64,000 bases of DNA from Pseudomonadota bacterium (lineage in GTDB: Bacteria; Pseudomonadota; Alphaproteobacteria; Rhizobiales; Rhizobiaceae): assembly GCA_023404095.1 (NCBI GenBank), contig JAEYDD010000030.1:124001-188000 (forward strand). Reading direction: 5' to 3'. The translations under genes were made by a program, and so were the position numbers. How positions within the stretch are numbered: position 1 is the stretch's first letter; every line of letters begins with the position of its first letter. The notes beneath the pieces are model-generated. The model had not been told where the DNA came from. It made no database searches and was given only the letters and a program-made list of their open reading frames with translations. This document shows, piece by piece, positions 52,641 to 61,688 of this stretch.

Positions 52641-53291
52641 ATGACGATTACCATTACCGCTTTCGAACGGTCGCCGGACCGTGGCAGGGGGCATGCGCGT
52701 GACATGCGTGTTCGCTGGGCGCTCGAGGAAGTCGGCCAGCCCTATGAGGTTCGCTTCGTTTCGTTCAAGGCGATGAAGGAGCCCGCTCATCTCGCGCTCC
52801 AACCTTTCGGCCAGATCCCGACCTATGAGGAAGATGGCCTCGTCCTGTTCGAGACCGGCGCCATCCTGCTTCATATCGCCGAGCGCCATGCGGGCCTGCT
52901 GCCGGACGACGCGCATGCCCGGGCGCGGGCGATCACATGGATGTTTGCGGCCCTCAACACGGTTGAGCCGCCGACGATCGATCGCGAAGTCGCCCGGTAC
53001 CTGGAGGGCGACAGGATATGGTACGAGGAGCGCCTGCCTCTCATTGATGAACGCATCCGCAAGCGGCTCGGCGAACTCGCCACGCACCTTGGCGATGCCG
53101 AGTGGCTCGACGGCGCCTTCAGCGCCGGTGATCTCCTGATGGTGACGGTTCTGCGCAGGCTGGAGGGATCGGCTATCCTGGACGAATATCCCAACCTCTC
53201 TGCCTATGTCGCCCGCGGGCAGGCGCGTCCCGCCTGCAAACGCGCCTTCGCGGCGCAGCTGGCGGTGTTCACCGCGGGGAATTCAGGCTGA
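52641..53291 (+). CDS. Glutathione S-transferase family protein
   Basis: This 216-residue protein has an N-terminal thioredoxin-like GST domain (about 1-82: ITAFERSPDRGRGHARDMRVRWALEEVG, then QIPTYEEDGLVLFETGAILLHIAE, the glutathione-binding ESxAI-like segment) and an all-helical C-terminal domain (about 90-205) with WLDGAFSAGDLLMVTVLRRL. Glutathione is probably conjugated or used in reduction; the co-substrate is unknown. AGGAGA lies before the ATG. It sits between the intact GntR gene and its broken copy, which suggests the group was rearranged by duplication. Confidence 0.88.
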   Translation: MTITITAFERSPDRGRGHARDMRVRWALEEVGQPYEVRFVSFKAMKEPAHLALQPFGQIPTYEEDGLVLFETGAILLHIAERHAGLLPDDAHARARAITWMFAALNTVEPPTIDREVARYLEGDRIWYEERLPLIDERIRKRLGELATHLGDAEWLDGAFSAGDLLMVTVLRRLEGSAILDEYPNLSAYVARGQARPACKRAFAAQLAVFTAGNSG

Positions 53292-53392
53292 GGGGGCTGT
53301 ACGTGCGGCGTATACGCTTCCTGACCATTTCCACCGGAACAGGTGACCGTCAGCAGGACATGATATAGATCGGCCTCTACCGCCAGTCGGGT

Positions 53393-53753
53393 AGCGTGGA
53401 GAAGGACGAACAATGCGCTGGACCGTCGTGGCGCTCGACGAGGGGCGCATGCGCGACCTGCACGACATCCGCGTGGCCCTGAGCCGGTGGCGCTCAGGCA
53501 GGCGTTTGCTTTCAACCGCGAGATCCTGATCGCGCCGCGTCGCGCCCACTTCATGCTCAACGTCAGCAAGCACATCATGGGCGTCTCTCACGTGATGCCG
53601 AAGGACGGGCCCTCTATCGCCGAGCACCTCAAGGTGTTTTTGCGTCATGCCTGAACCAACGGCTCGCGCCGTCCCTGTTTGACTTCATGCCGAAGGAGGA
53701 GCGCGGCGATGAATTCCGGGCGACGCATCGGCCGGAGGTGCCGGGACATGTGG
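53393..53753 (+). pseudogene. Shattered partial copy of the upstream GntR-FCD gene
   Basis: No open frame survives here, but four blocks match the intact GntR gene at DNA level. 53393-53508 matches 51972-52088, 53513-53639 matches 52227-52353, 53687-53712 matches about 52094-52121, and 53711-53753 matches 52446-52489. The similarity is high (for example CTGCACGACATCCGCGTGGC is exact) while segments between are deleted and one is out of order. The divergence at many positions suggests either an old duplication or a related gene that decayed. The promoter and the first winged helix are absent. Confidence 0.8.
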
Positions 53754-53777
53754 GCGATGTCGGGGACACTCAGGAAA

Positions 53778-53800
53778 GGCGGCGGCAAAAATGCCGCCCC
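53778..53800 (-). terminator. Probable terminator of the 88-aa gene
   Basis: The stem GGCGGCA/TGCCGCC with loop AAAA (TTTT on the minus strand) lies 8 bases beyond the stop of the minus-strand gene. The T run after it is poor (GCCTTTCC). Confidence 0.45.
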
Positions 53801-53805
53801 TAACC

Positions 53806-54072
53806 TCAGGTTTCAACCAGGATTACCAAAGACTCCGGCACCACCCCGTCAAAGGCCATCGCATCGGCTGCTGCTTTGCTTTGCATGGCCTTCCTCATGG
53901 CGTCCATATCCGGAACGTCCATAAGAACGGCCACACGAGTCGGGTCCTGTGGATCAACGAATGTTCGAATGTCGGTCACGCCGAGCGGACCGAACAACTC
54001 CTTGCGCTTCGGTGAGTTGAGCCAATGGTCCGCGCCCTTTGTGATGTTATGGTGGGCAACAATGGTCGGCAT
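53806..54072 (-). CDS. Small conserved hypothetical protein, 88 aa
   Basis: This 88-residue protein starts MPTIVAHHNITKGADHWLNS and contains TFVDPQDPTRVAVLMDVPDMDAMRKAMQS. The alternation of strands and one helix, with a DP...VAVLMDV strand, suggests a ferredoxin-like alpha-beta barrel similar in shape to ABM or stress-response dimers. I do not recognise a specific family and give no function. GAGGGAGGA lies just before the ATG, so it is a real gene. It stands alone between the GntR fragment and the UxaA gene. Confidence 0.65.
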   Translation of the reverse strand: MPTIVAHHNITKGADHWLNSPKRKELFGPLGVTDIRTFVDPQDPTRVAVLMDVPDMDAMRKAMQSKAAADAMAFDGVVPESLVILVET

Positions 54073-54351
54073 TGCATCCTCCCTCTTGTGCCGTGGAGGT
54101 CCGACATCAGGCGAGGCGTGCCGGGATCCTCCACGTCGGAGCACGGACCGCCCAGTCCTCTGGCCTGTCAAGCAATTCTTAGCTGGTCTTTCGATTTGAC
54201 GGTGCCTGACGGTCGACACCGTGAGGCGCAATCGCAGCCGTCATCGTCCACTGCGATGGCCACCATATGTGCAGTCATGGGCATGCCTCGCCTGCAAACT
54301 CAGAAGCTGGCGCTCGGACGAGCGATACGTGACGTGTTCCCTTCCGGCCCC

Positions 54352-55881
54352 TCAGGTAATCGCGCCCACCTGCCAGGGCACGAATTCATTGTCGCCGTAG
54401 TCGAAGGCCTCGCTTGCCGTCTTCCTTCCCGAGGCCGTTTCGATGACGAATTCGAAGATGCGGCGGCCGGCGTCCTCGATCGTCTCGGTGCCATCGACGA
54501 TGGTGCCGCAGTTGATGTCCATGTCGTCCTTGATGTGCTCGTACATCGGTGTGTTGGTGGCGATCTTGATGCAGGGCGCCGGCTTGTAGCCGGAGACGGA
54601 GCCGCGGCCGGTGGTAAAGGCCACGAGGTTGCAGCCGCCGGCGATCTGGCCGGTGACGGCGGCCGGGTCATAACCGGGCGTGTCCATGAAGACGAAACCG
54701 GTCTCCTTCACTTCCTCGGCATATTCGTAGACGGCGTTGAGCGGCATCGAGCCGCCCTTCGCGACGGCGCCGAGCGACTTTTCGAGGATCGTCGTCAGCC
54801 CGCCGGCCTTGTTGCCGTGCGAAGGGTTGTTGTTCAGCTCGGCATCGTTCTTCGCCGTATATTCGCGCCACCAGTCGATGCGCGCGAGCAGCTTTTCGGC
54901 CACCTCCGGGCGGGCGGCGCGGCGGGTGAGCAGATGCTCGGCACCATAGATCTCGGGCGTCTCCGACAGCACGGTCGTGGCGCCTTCCTTCACCAACATG
55001 TCCGAGGCGATGCCGAGCGCGGGATTGGCAGAGATGCCGGAATAGCCGTCCGAGCCGCCGCATTCGAGCGCCAGCTTGATTCCCGACAGCGGCTGCGGTG
55101 TGCGGCGGATGCGGCCAACGTCCGGCAGCATGTCGTCGATCATCTCGCAGGCGGCTTCGATCGTCTTGCGCGTGCCGCCCTGGTTCTGGATCATCATGGT
55201 GCGGAAGGTCTTGCCTTCTTCGAGGCCAGCCTCTTCCACCATGGGGCCGTACTGGAAGGTCTCGCAGCCGAGCCCGATCATCAGGATGCCGCCGAAATTC
55301 GGGTTGCGGGCATAGCCCTTGAAGGTGCGGGTGAGGATGCGTCCGCCCTCGGACTTCAAGTTCAGTGCGCAGCCGCCGCCATAGGTCAGCGCCACCACGC
55401 CGTCGATGTTGTCATGGCCGGCCTCGCGGAATTTTCGAGCGTAGTGCTCGGCGACGTAGCGCGAGACGGTGGCGGAACAGTTCACGGTGGAGAGAATGCC
55501 GATGTAGTTTCGCGTGCCGATGCGGCCGTTGCCGCGATCGAAGCCGTCGAAGGTGCGGCGGTCGGCGTCCGGCACCATTACGGGCGGTGCGTTGTCGACG
55601 CAGAATTCGTGCTTCAACGCAACGTCGAGGATGGCGAGGTTCTGCAGGTGCACGTGCTCGCCCGGCATGATCGCCCGCGTCGCATAGCCGATGATCTGGC
55701 CGTATTTCAGGATAGGCGCGCCCTCGGCGATCGGCAAGATCGCGACCTTGTGGCCGCGCGGAATGCGTTCGGCGGCAACGACGCCATTCACGAGGGCGCG
55801 TCCCGCATCGAGATTGGCCGGTACGACGCCGACATTGTCTTTCGGGTTGAGAACCAGGACGGCGGGCATTTCGGCAAGCAT
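54352..55881 (-). CDS. uxaA: UxaA family altronate/galactarate dehydratase
   Basis: This 509-residue protein has an N-terminal SAF domain (about 1-95) with VLVLNPKDNVGVVPANLDAG and a C-terminal UxaA dehydratase domain. Segments such as RNYIGILSTVNCSATVSRYVA, VVALTYGGGCALN and VTGQIAGGCNLVAFTTGRGS are typical; the cysteines and histidines contact the iron or metal ion. It removes water from an aldonic or aldaric acid, in the hexuronate family, to give a 2-keto-3-deoxy acid. Altronate versus galactarate or another acid cannot be settled by eye. The ATG at 55881 has AGGAG upstream. It is divergent from a GntR gene across 233 bases. Confidence 0.88.
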   Translation of the reverse strand: MLAEMPAVLVLNPKDNVGVVPANLDAGRALVNGVVAAERIPRGHKVAILPIAEGAPILKYGQIIGYATRAIMPGEHVHLQNLAILDVALKHEFCVDNAPPVMVPDADRRTFDGFDRGNGRIGTRNYIGILSTVNCSATVSRYVAEHYARKFREAGHDNIDGVVALTYGGGCALNLKSEGGRILTRTFKGYARNPNFGGILMIGLGCETFQYGPMVEEAGLEEGKTFRTMMIQNQGGTRKTIEAACEMIDDMLPDVGRIRRTPQPLSGIKLALECGGSDGYSGISANPALGIASDMLVKEGATTVLSETPEIYGAEHLLTRRAARPEVAEKLLARIDWWREYTAKNDAELNNNPSHGNKAGGLTTILEKSLGAVAKGGSMPLNAVYEYAEEVKETGFVFMDTPGYDPAAVTGQIAGGCNLVAFTTGRGSVSGYKPAPCIKIATNTPMYEHIKDDMDINCGTIVDGTETIEDAGRRIFEFVIETASGRKTASEAFDYGDNEFVPWQVGAIT

Positions 55882-56039
55882 GGCAGAACTCCTGCAACAG
55901 GGTACGGGCGAATTATGCACAATGTCGGCAAAAGTCAATTGTGGCAGTTTCGCACTCTGCTAAGGTTGACTTCGTGTCGCGGATTCGCCTTCCATCGCGG
56001 CGCACGCATCGGACTGAATAATCATACTTATCGATGAAA

Positions 56040-56050
56040 TAGTCGGACAA
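56040..56050. promoter_or_regulatory. Candidate GntR-FCD operator between uxaA and its regulator
   Basis: TAGTCGGACAA fits the TNGTNNNACNA consensus of many FCD-type GntR regulators at every fixed position. It lies between the divergent genes, about 160 bases from the uxaA start. A TTGACA hexamer at 56058-56063 could be the -35 of the regulator promoter, so the site would control autoregulation. Confidence 0.4.
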
Positions 56051-56114
56051 AGCGGTATTGACAGCGCGGCTTGGCGCGGCGGAAGCTGATGCAAGGCGCG
56101 GGTGCGCCGGGGGG

Positions 56115-56921
56115 ATGGAGGTGGACGTGACGAGGGAGCCGCAGGACGGCAAGACGGATGTGCAGGCCCGAAGGCCGCGGGTACAGAAAAACGTGACCGC
56201 TGCGATCGGGCTCGACATCTGCTCCGACCGCTATGCGGTGGGAAGTGTTCTTCCGCGGGAAAGCGATCTTTGCGAGATGTACGGCGTCAGCCGGACGGTG
56301 GTGCGGGAGTCCCTGAAGATCCTTTCGACCAAGGGGCTGGTCCACAGCCGGCCGCGCGTCGGCACGGTTGTCTGCGAAAAGGCGGATTGGAACCTGCTTG
56401 ACGCGCAGATCCTGGAATGGATGGGGCCGCGCATTCACGATCTCAATCTTTTTGGCTGCATTCTCGAGACACGTCGCACGGTGGAGCCGGTCGCGGCGGC
56501 GTTTGCAGCGGAGCGCGCGACCGTCCAGGAAATCGCAGACCTCGACAGTGCCTGGAGGCGCATGCGCGATGCCGGCGCCGACATCGAAGCCTTCACGCGC
56601 GCCGACGTGCAGTTTCACGAGATCCTGCTGAAGGCGAGCCACAACCAGGTCTTCCGCCAGCTCTCCTCCATCATTCATGCGGCGCTCATCTATGCGCTTC
56701 ATCGCTCCAACGAGGCGGTGGAAGACCGGGAGGAGGCGCTGCTGGTTCATCGGGAACTGGTCGAGGCGCTGCGCCTGCGTGATCCGGAGGCCGCACGCGC
56801 AGCGTCCAACCGGACGCTGGACCTTGCCGTTCGCGACCTTGCGCTCAACGGCGCATCGCGGGGCCTTGCCGCCGCCAGCGCCGAAACGGAGCGGTTTTCT
56901 TCTTTCGCCAGCGGTTCATGA
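56115..56921 (+). CDS. GntR-FCD transcriptional regulator, probable uxaA regulator
   Basis: This 268-residue protein has a GntR winged helix (about 23-88) with PRESDLCEMYGVSRTVVRESLKILSTKGLV and an FCD domain (about 110-240) with metal-type histidines in the ADVQFHEILLKASHNQ segment. FCD regulators of this type bind sugar acids or their breakdown products. Its divergence from uxaA and the TNGTNNNACNA site make it a likely local regulator. The start is uncertain: ATG 56115, or GTG 56127 with GGAGG five bases ahead; both keep the whole helix-turn-helix. Confidence 0.85.
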   Translation: MEVDVTREPQDGKTDVQARRPRVQKNVTAAIGLDICSDRYAVGSVLPRESDLCEMYGVSRTVVRESLKILSTKGLVHSRPRVGTVVCEKADWNLLDAQILEWMGPRIHDLNLFGCILETRRTVEPVAAAFAAERATVQEIADLDSAWRRMRDAGADIEAFTRADVQFHEILLKASHNQVFRQLSSIIHAALIYALHRSNEAVEDREEALLVHRELVEALRLRDPEAARAASNRTLDLAVRDLALNGASRGLAAASAETERFSSFASGS

Positions 56922-57186
56922 GATCAGGAAAGGGCCTGTCCAGCTTGGCGCGGCTTGAGGCTTGGCAGGTCGCGGAACGCCTTGCGCCATGCCGCCTGCG
57001 GGATGTGGCCGCAGCGCCGCAGGTGCCCGCAACCTGGATGTCACAAACACCGGTGCGGATGATATCCGATTGCCTGCCTGGGCATTGCCCATTAAACATC
57101 TCTTAAGACATGCGGTCGGCCTTAGGCGCTCGGCCGTTGTCGGGGGAGGCCGCTTTGTCGGCGGCGCGGTAAGAAGGTGTATCCGA

Positions 57187-58431
57187 ATGCGGAGTGGGTG
57201 GCGCATTGCGCTTGTTTTGTCGCTTTCGGTGGCCGTTGCCGCGTGCGGAGGAAAGAAGGGCTTCATGGCTCCCGTCGCCGAGACCGCGACGGTGCCTGGA
57301 ACCTCGACGGTGGACATGCTCGTCGCAACCACCCGCGTGCCATCCGGCGATCCGAACACCCTCTTCTCCGGTGAGCGCAGCGCGCGGCCTTTCCTGACCG
57401 ATATCGCCGTCTCCATTCCGCCGGACAAGAACCGCAAGGCCGGCAGCGTGCAGTGGCCGAAGAAGCTGCCGCCCAATCCTGCGACCGACTTTGCGGTGAC
57501 GCGTGTCGAGCAACTGCCTTCGGTGGAAAGTGGCGAGGCCTGGTTCAGCGCGCACAACAAGAATGGCCACGTGATGGTCTTCGTGCACGGCTTCAACAAC
57601 CGCTACGAGGACGCGGTCTTCCGGTTCGCGCAGATCGTTCACGACTCGGATGCGCAGGTCACGCCGATCCTGTTCACCTGGCCGTCGCGCGCGCGCGTGT
57701 TCGACTATAACTACGACAAGGAAAGCACCAATTATTCCCGGACGGGTCTCGAGCGGCTTCTGCGCGCCATCGAGGCTGAAAAGGGTGTGACCGACATCAC
57801 CATCCTCGCCCACTCGATGGGCACCTGGCTCGCCATGGAGTCGCTACGCCAGATGGCGATCCGCGACGGCGGCAAGCTCGGGCCGAAGATCCAGAATGTG
57901 GTGCTGGCCTCGCCCGACATCGATATCGACGTCTTTGCACGGCAGTGGTCGGACATGGGCGAACGAAAGCCGAATTTCACCATCTTCGTCTCGCAGGACG
58001 ACAGGGCGCTGGCGCTTTCGCGGTTCATTTCCGGCGACGTTCAGCGCCTCGGGCAGATCAATCCATCGGACGAGCCCTATCGCGCCCAGTTCGAAAAGGC
58101 CGGAATCACGGTCGTAGACCTGACCAAGGTGCAGACCGGCGATCGGCTGAACCACGGAAAGTTTGCCGAGAGCCCGCAGATCGTGCAGCTGATCGGCGAG
58201 CGCCTGGTTAACGGTCAGACGCTGACGGACTCCGATGTTTCGCTCGGCGAGGGCATCACCGCAATCGTCGCGGGCACGGCAGGGGGAATCGGCCGCATCG
58301 CGGCGACGACGGTCGCAACGCCGGTGGACCTGCTGACGATGACGCCCGCGCAGGAGCGGCTGGGTGGCAGCGTGGACGAGGTGCCGATGTTCGACGAGTC
58401 CGAAAAGCAGCCGGGGACGCAAAAAAGGTAG
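57187..58431 (+). CDS. Alpha/beta hydrolase lipoprotein (DUF900 type)
   Basis: This 414-residue protein has a lipoprotein signal with lipobox VAAC (C20). Its hydrolase domain shows VMVFVHGFNNRYEDAVFRFAQI (near 127-148) and the nucleophile elbow AHSMGTWLAMESL with S210, followed by VLASPDIDIDVF. DUF900 proteins are alpha/beta hydrolases of unknown substrate. A glycine/alanine-rich hydrophobic stretch follows near 350-378 (ITAIVAGTAGGIGRIAATTVAT). It is anchored to a membrane outside the cytosol. The start at 57187 makes the signal peptide correct; the 75 in-frame residues upstream are rejected. Confidence 0.83.
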   Translation: MRSGWRIALVLSLSVAVAACGGKKGFMAPVAETATVPGTSTVDMLVATTRVPSGDPNTLFSGERSARPFLTDIAVSIPPDKNRKAGSVQWPKKLPPNPATDFAVTRVEQLPSVESGEAWFSAHNKNGHVMVFVHGFNNRYEDAVFRFAQIVHDSDAQVTPILFTWPSRARVFDYNYDKESTNYSRTGLERLLRAIEAEKGVTDITILAHSMGTWLAMESLRQMAIRDGGKLGPKIQNVVLASPDIDIDVFARQWSDMGERKPNFTIFVSQDDRALALSRFISGDVQRLGQINPSDEPYRAQFEKAGITVVDLTKVQTGDRLNHGKFAESPQIVQLIGERLVNGQTLTDSDVSLGEGITAIVAGTAGGIGRIAATTVATPVDLLTMTPAQERLGGSVDEVPMFDESEKQPGTQKR

Positions 58432-58834
58432 TAGGGCTGCGCAGTCCTGCTTCAAAAACACACATAACTGGTCATCGATGCGGCAAAATCCGCACAGTCT
58501 CTCTTCCGGGATCGTGTGACGGCGCAAGCCGCCTCAATGCGGGTCCGCGGCAGCGGACGAGCGGATCATGAGGCGGTAATATTCTGAATTTTAAGTATAT
58601 TTTTAGTATGACGTTCTCGCGGGCGTGCGCCGGAAGCCAGGAATTTTGACAAAAGACGAAAAGCGCGGCAGCGCGTGCCGCGGCGAATGTCGCGTCTGAT
58701 TGGGCATACGTTCAAAGCCTGTGATTTATTCCCAGCAACTTCCCACATTTTTGTGGAATTGTGTGTGATGTTGTGCTTATATGCCGACATAAGAAAAGAT
58801 CAGCCAAAATCGTTACGCTTCAAAGGGGAATTCC
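58432..58834. other. Intergenic region, 403 bp, with nested hairpin and AT-rich promoter zone
   Basis: No gene is seen. Two hairpins are nested: outer arms CCGCCTCA (58529-58536) and TGAGGCGG (58569-58576), and inner arms GTCCGC/GCGGAC with loop GGCA (58543-58558). An AT-rich stretch with TTTTTAG follows. This may be the terminator of the hydrolase gene or a small RNA. A second AT-rich zone at about 58735-58800 precedes the next gene and probably holds its promoter. Confidence 0.5.
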
Positions 58835-59059
58835 ATGGCTCGAACGCCGGAGGAATGGGGGGCGCTGCTTGGCAGTACCCTAGCGAAGATGCAGGCCAGC
58901 GATCCACGATTCATGCTTCCGGCGATGTCGCCGGACTGCTGCCGTATCATCACGGAGACGATTGCCGTCATTGCCGCCGAGGCTCGCTCTCAGGGCTACG
59001 ACGACGCCCTGCTTGGCCTGCAGGGCCAGATGGCCGGGCGCAGCCGCCTCCACGCCTGA
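58835..59059 (+). CDS. Small hypothetical protein, 74 aa
   Basis: This 74-residue protein begins MARTPEEWGALLGSTLAKMQ and continues with MLPAMSPDCCRIITETIAVIAAEARSQGYDDAL. AAGGGGAA lies 6 bases before the ATG, and the codon use is like that of its neighbours. No domain is recognised; it is soluble with a mostly helical pattern and one CC pair. It is a single gene, and nothing nearby suggests its role. Confidence 0.55.
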   Translation: MARTPEEWGALLGSTLAKMQASDPRFMLPAMSPDCCRIITETIAVIAAEARSQGYDDALLGLQGQMAGRSRLHA

Positions 59060-59229
59060 CCTGCACTGCGATCAGGCGCTTTCATCCCATGACAGGGTTG
59101 TGCCCTGCGGCAGGCGTGCCGCCTTGCGCATTCGGTCAGGCCGGGTTCCTGCATAGCGCACGGGCTTGGCGCGAGCATTTTTCGTCATCCGCGCGGAACG
59201 GCGCCGCCGCGGTCTTCGTATCAGCGCCG

Positions 59230-59658
59230 TCAGCTGGAGGGCTTGAGCGGACCGCCCGTTCTTTCGGTTGCGTTGGGCGTCAGACGACCGCGTGAGCGCG
59301 ACCGATTGGCGTTTGCAAGCCGCTCGCGCGCTTCCTTCAGTTCCTCGGCGGAAAAGAGCGGCTGGAATTCCGGCAGAAGCATGGTCGCTTCCATCGAGTG
59401 TTCGGTCTTGCCGAGGTCGATCAGCCGTTCGAGGCCAGTTGTGCCCGGCTTGAAGACGAGTTCCTTTGCTGCTGCGACGCCGCCGTTCAGGATGACGTAA
59501 CGCCGGAAGAGCACCGGCCGGAACCCGAGCGAGGAACAGACGTCGTAAAGCGCCAGCATCTGCTTGTGGAAACGCTCACGGGCATGGGTACCGGCGGGGC
59601 CAATTTTCACGATGCTTCCCTTCGGGTTCAGCCTGCGCTGTTGCCTTGCGCCTGCCAT
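59230..59658 (-). CDS. Conserved hypothetical protein, 142 aa
   Basis: The clear part of this protein (residues about 18-125) runs VKIGPAGTHARERFHKQMLALYDVCSSLG, RPVLFRRYVILNGGVAAAKELVF, TTGLERLIDLGKTEHSMEATMLLPEF. It is soluble and basic at both ends. I do not recognise a specific family. The start at 59658 is the best ATG, with only a weak ribosome binding site; the open frame runs on to 60024 but that part overlaps the gltS end, is arginine-rich and does not look coding. It is downstream of gltS on the same strand. Confidence 0.55.
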   Translation of the reverse strand: MAGARQQRRLNPKGSIVKIGPAGTHARERFHKQMLALYDVCSSLGFRPVLFRRYVILNGGVAAAKELVFKPGTTGLERLIDLGKTEHSMEATMLLPEFQPLFSAEELKEARERLANANRSRSRGRLTPNATERTGGPLKPSS

Positions 59659-59926
59659 CGGAACGAGGTTTTGCGCACTTAGCCCGGAACGCCTGCCGGG
59701 TAAAGCGGTGAATACCGCAGCGCGGGTCTGCGCGCATCCCACCAGTGGTCTTCCATTGCCCCACGGCATCGGCGGCGGGTGCTTGTGATCTGGCGACGGC
59801 TGACGCTCTTCGTGCGATCCATCTCTGCGTGGAGACCCTGTCGAAGGGCGTGCGCCAGCTCTTGTGCCGCCGCGTCCGCGGCTTTCCTGTCGAAGCGACC
59901 GTGGAGCAAAGCGTCGTCCTGCGGGC

Positions 59927-61132
59927 CTATCGCACCATGAAGCCGATCGCAAGCGCGTTTGCGAGGTCGATGAAGAAGGCAGACACCAGCGGCAGGATGA
60001 TGAAGGCCGTCGGCGCTGGCCCATGAGCTTTGGTCACCGCCGTCATGTTGGCGATCGCGGTCGGGGTCGCGCCCAGGCTTATCCCGCTGAAGCCGGCCGA
60101 GATGACCGCCGCCTGATAGTCGCGGCCCATCGCCGGGAAGACGACGAAGATCATGTAGAGCACTGCGGCGACGGTCTGCAGCCCGAGCACGATGATCAGC
60201 GCCGGTCCCAGGCCGCCGAGGGTCCAGAGCTGCATCGACATCAGCGACATGGCGAGGAAGATGTTCAGCGAAAGGTCGGAGATGAGGGCCAGCGAGCGCG
60301 ACCGGGACGGCCAGAACATGTTCGGCAAGAGGCGGGGAATGGTGTTGGTCATCACGATTGCGACGAGCAGGCAGACGACGAAGAGCGGCAGCTTGATGCC
60401 CGTTTCGGCGACCACCTGGTCCAGCGCAAAGCCGATCAGGATCGCGATGTTGAGGATGAGGACGGTGCGCAGCAGGTTGACGTGGTTGATGCTGCTTTCC
60501 CTCACCGTCGCCGATGCGTCGGGCAGGCCGATGCTCGGCGGCTCGGTTGCCTCGCCGCTCAGCTTGTAACGGCCGATGAGAATGCGCGCTACGGGGCCGC
60601 CGACAAGGCTTGCGATCACCAGCCCGAGCGTCGCCGAAGCGATGCCGATTTCCAGCGCGTTCGGCAGTTCGAAGCGGTTGGCGATCAGCGGTGCCCAGGC
60701 GATCGTGGTGCCGTGCCCGCCGATCAGCGATACCGACCCCAGAAGTGGTCCGATCCCGTCCGGCAGCCCCAGAAGGGCGGCACTTCCGGCGGCGACGATA
60801 TTTTGCAGGATCAGGAAGGACAGCGTCAGGACCAGGAGAACGACGAGCGGCTTGCCGCCGGCCTTGAGATCGTCCAGCCGGGCGTTGAGCCCGATGCCGG
60901 TGAAAAAGTAGAGCAGCAGCATGTCGCGGGCATCGAGATCGAACACGATGGCGGTGTCGAAGACGCGGTAGGCGATCAGCGTGACGAGCGCGGCGACGAG
61001 GCCTCCGGTCACGGCCTCAGGTATGTTCCAGCGTTTCAGCGGTCCGACGATCCGGTTGAGCCCGGATCCGACGAAGAACACCACTATGGCAATCGTAAAG
61101 GTCAGGAAGCCCGGTGTCTCGATCGTCGTCAT
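59927..61132 (-). CDS. gltS: Sodium/glutamate symporter
   Basis: This 401-residue protein is a GltS-type transporter that imports glutamate with sodium. About ten hydrophobic segments are spread over its length, and two glycine-rich repeat loops are present, GGHGTTIAWAPLIANRFEL (about 139-157) and, in the second half, SAGFSGISLGATPTAIANM (about 344-362); these pseudo-repeats form the binding site. Topology is inverted-repeat. The start is the ATG at 61132. The small hypothetical gene downstream is on the same strand. Confidence 0.9.
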   Translation of the reverse strand: MTTIETPGFLTFTIAIVVFFVGSGLNRIVGPLKRWNIPEAVTGGLVAALVTLIAYRVFDTAIVFDLDARDMLLLYFFTGIGLNARLDDLKAGGKPLVVLLVLTLSFLILQNIVAAGSAALLGLPDGIGPLLGSVSLIGGHGTTIAWAPLIANRFELPNALEIGIASATLGLVIASLVGGPVARILIGRYKLSGEATEPPSIGLPDASATVRESSINHVNLLRTVLILNIAILIGFALDQVVAETGIKLPLFVVCLLVAIVMTNTIPRLLPNMFWPSRSRSLALISDLSLNIFLAMSLMSMQLWTLGGLGPALIIVLGLQTVAAVLYMIFVVFPAMGRDYQAAVISAGFSGISLGATPTAIANMTAVTKAHGPAPTAFIILPLVSAFFIDLANALAIGFMVR

Positions 61133-61252
61133 GCGTCGGTTGCTCCCTCGAGCGAAGCGCTGCGCGCCGGGGTGGTAAATCGCGTCTCGGGTTGTGTTAC
61201 TACGGGGCGGACAGGCGGTCCAGAAGACCCGGTCGAAGTCGCGGAGAAATAC

Positions 61253-61283
61253 GAAAAGGGCTTAGCGGTTTTCCGCTAAGCCC
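61253..61283 (-). terminator. Rho-independent terminator of tRNA-Val
   Basis: The stem GGGCTTAGCGG/CCGCTAAGCCC with a four-base loop is exact over 11 base pairs and, on the minus strand, is followed by TTTT. It lies 12 bases beyond the CCA end of the tRNA gene. Confidence 0.88.
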
Positions 61284-61295
61284 TTGAAATTCGAA

Positions 61296-61370
<75 letters not shown>

Positions 61371-61688
61371 ATCCGATGTGGGCGCATAGACCATAAAAGC
61401 CGGCGCGGCGTCAATAGGCTTTGTGAAGCTTTTTTTTCGCTTCTTTTCGCCGTCGTGAGCGCCCCTGATTTTCCGGGTTTTCGGGTGCTGTCAGGCCCGT
61501 GGATAAAAAGGGGATCGCACTCCAAACGAGAAAATGGCACCCTATCTTCCTGTCGGCGCTTTGGGAGGAGGGCTGCGGGTTTATGGGATGCATCGCTTCG
61601 GCCGAGTTGCCGGCGATACTTTTGGGCGGTCTCGTACCGTCTGCATGCCTTGCCTCTGCTGGAACGATCGCCGTGGGAGGACGTGACC
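61371..61688. other. Intergenic region, 318 bp
   Basis: This stretch lies between the divergent tRNA-Val and ivd genes. It holds the tRNA promoter (T-rich patch near 61417-61450) and the ivd promoter. An open frame in line with ivd extends back to 61455 but has no ribosome binding site and adds residues unlike any acyl-CoA dehydrogenase. No inverted repeat stands out. Confidence 0.5.
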
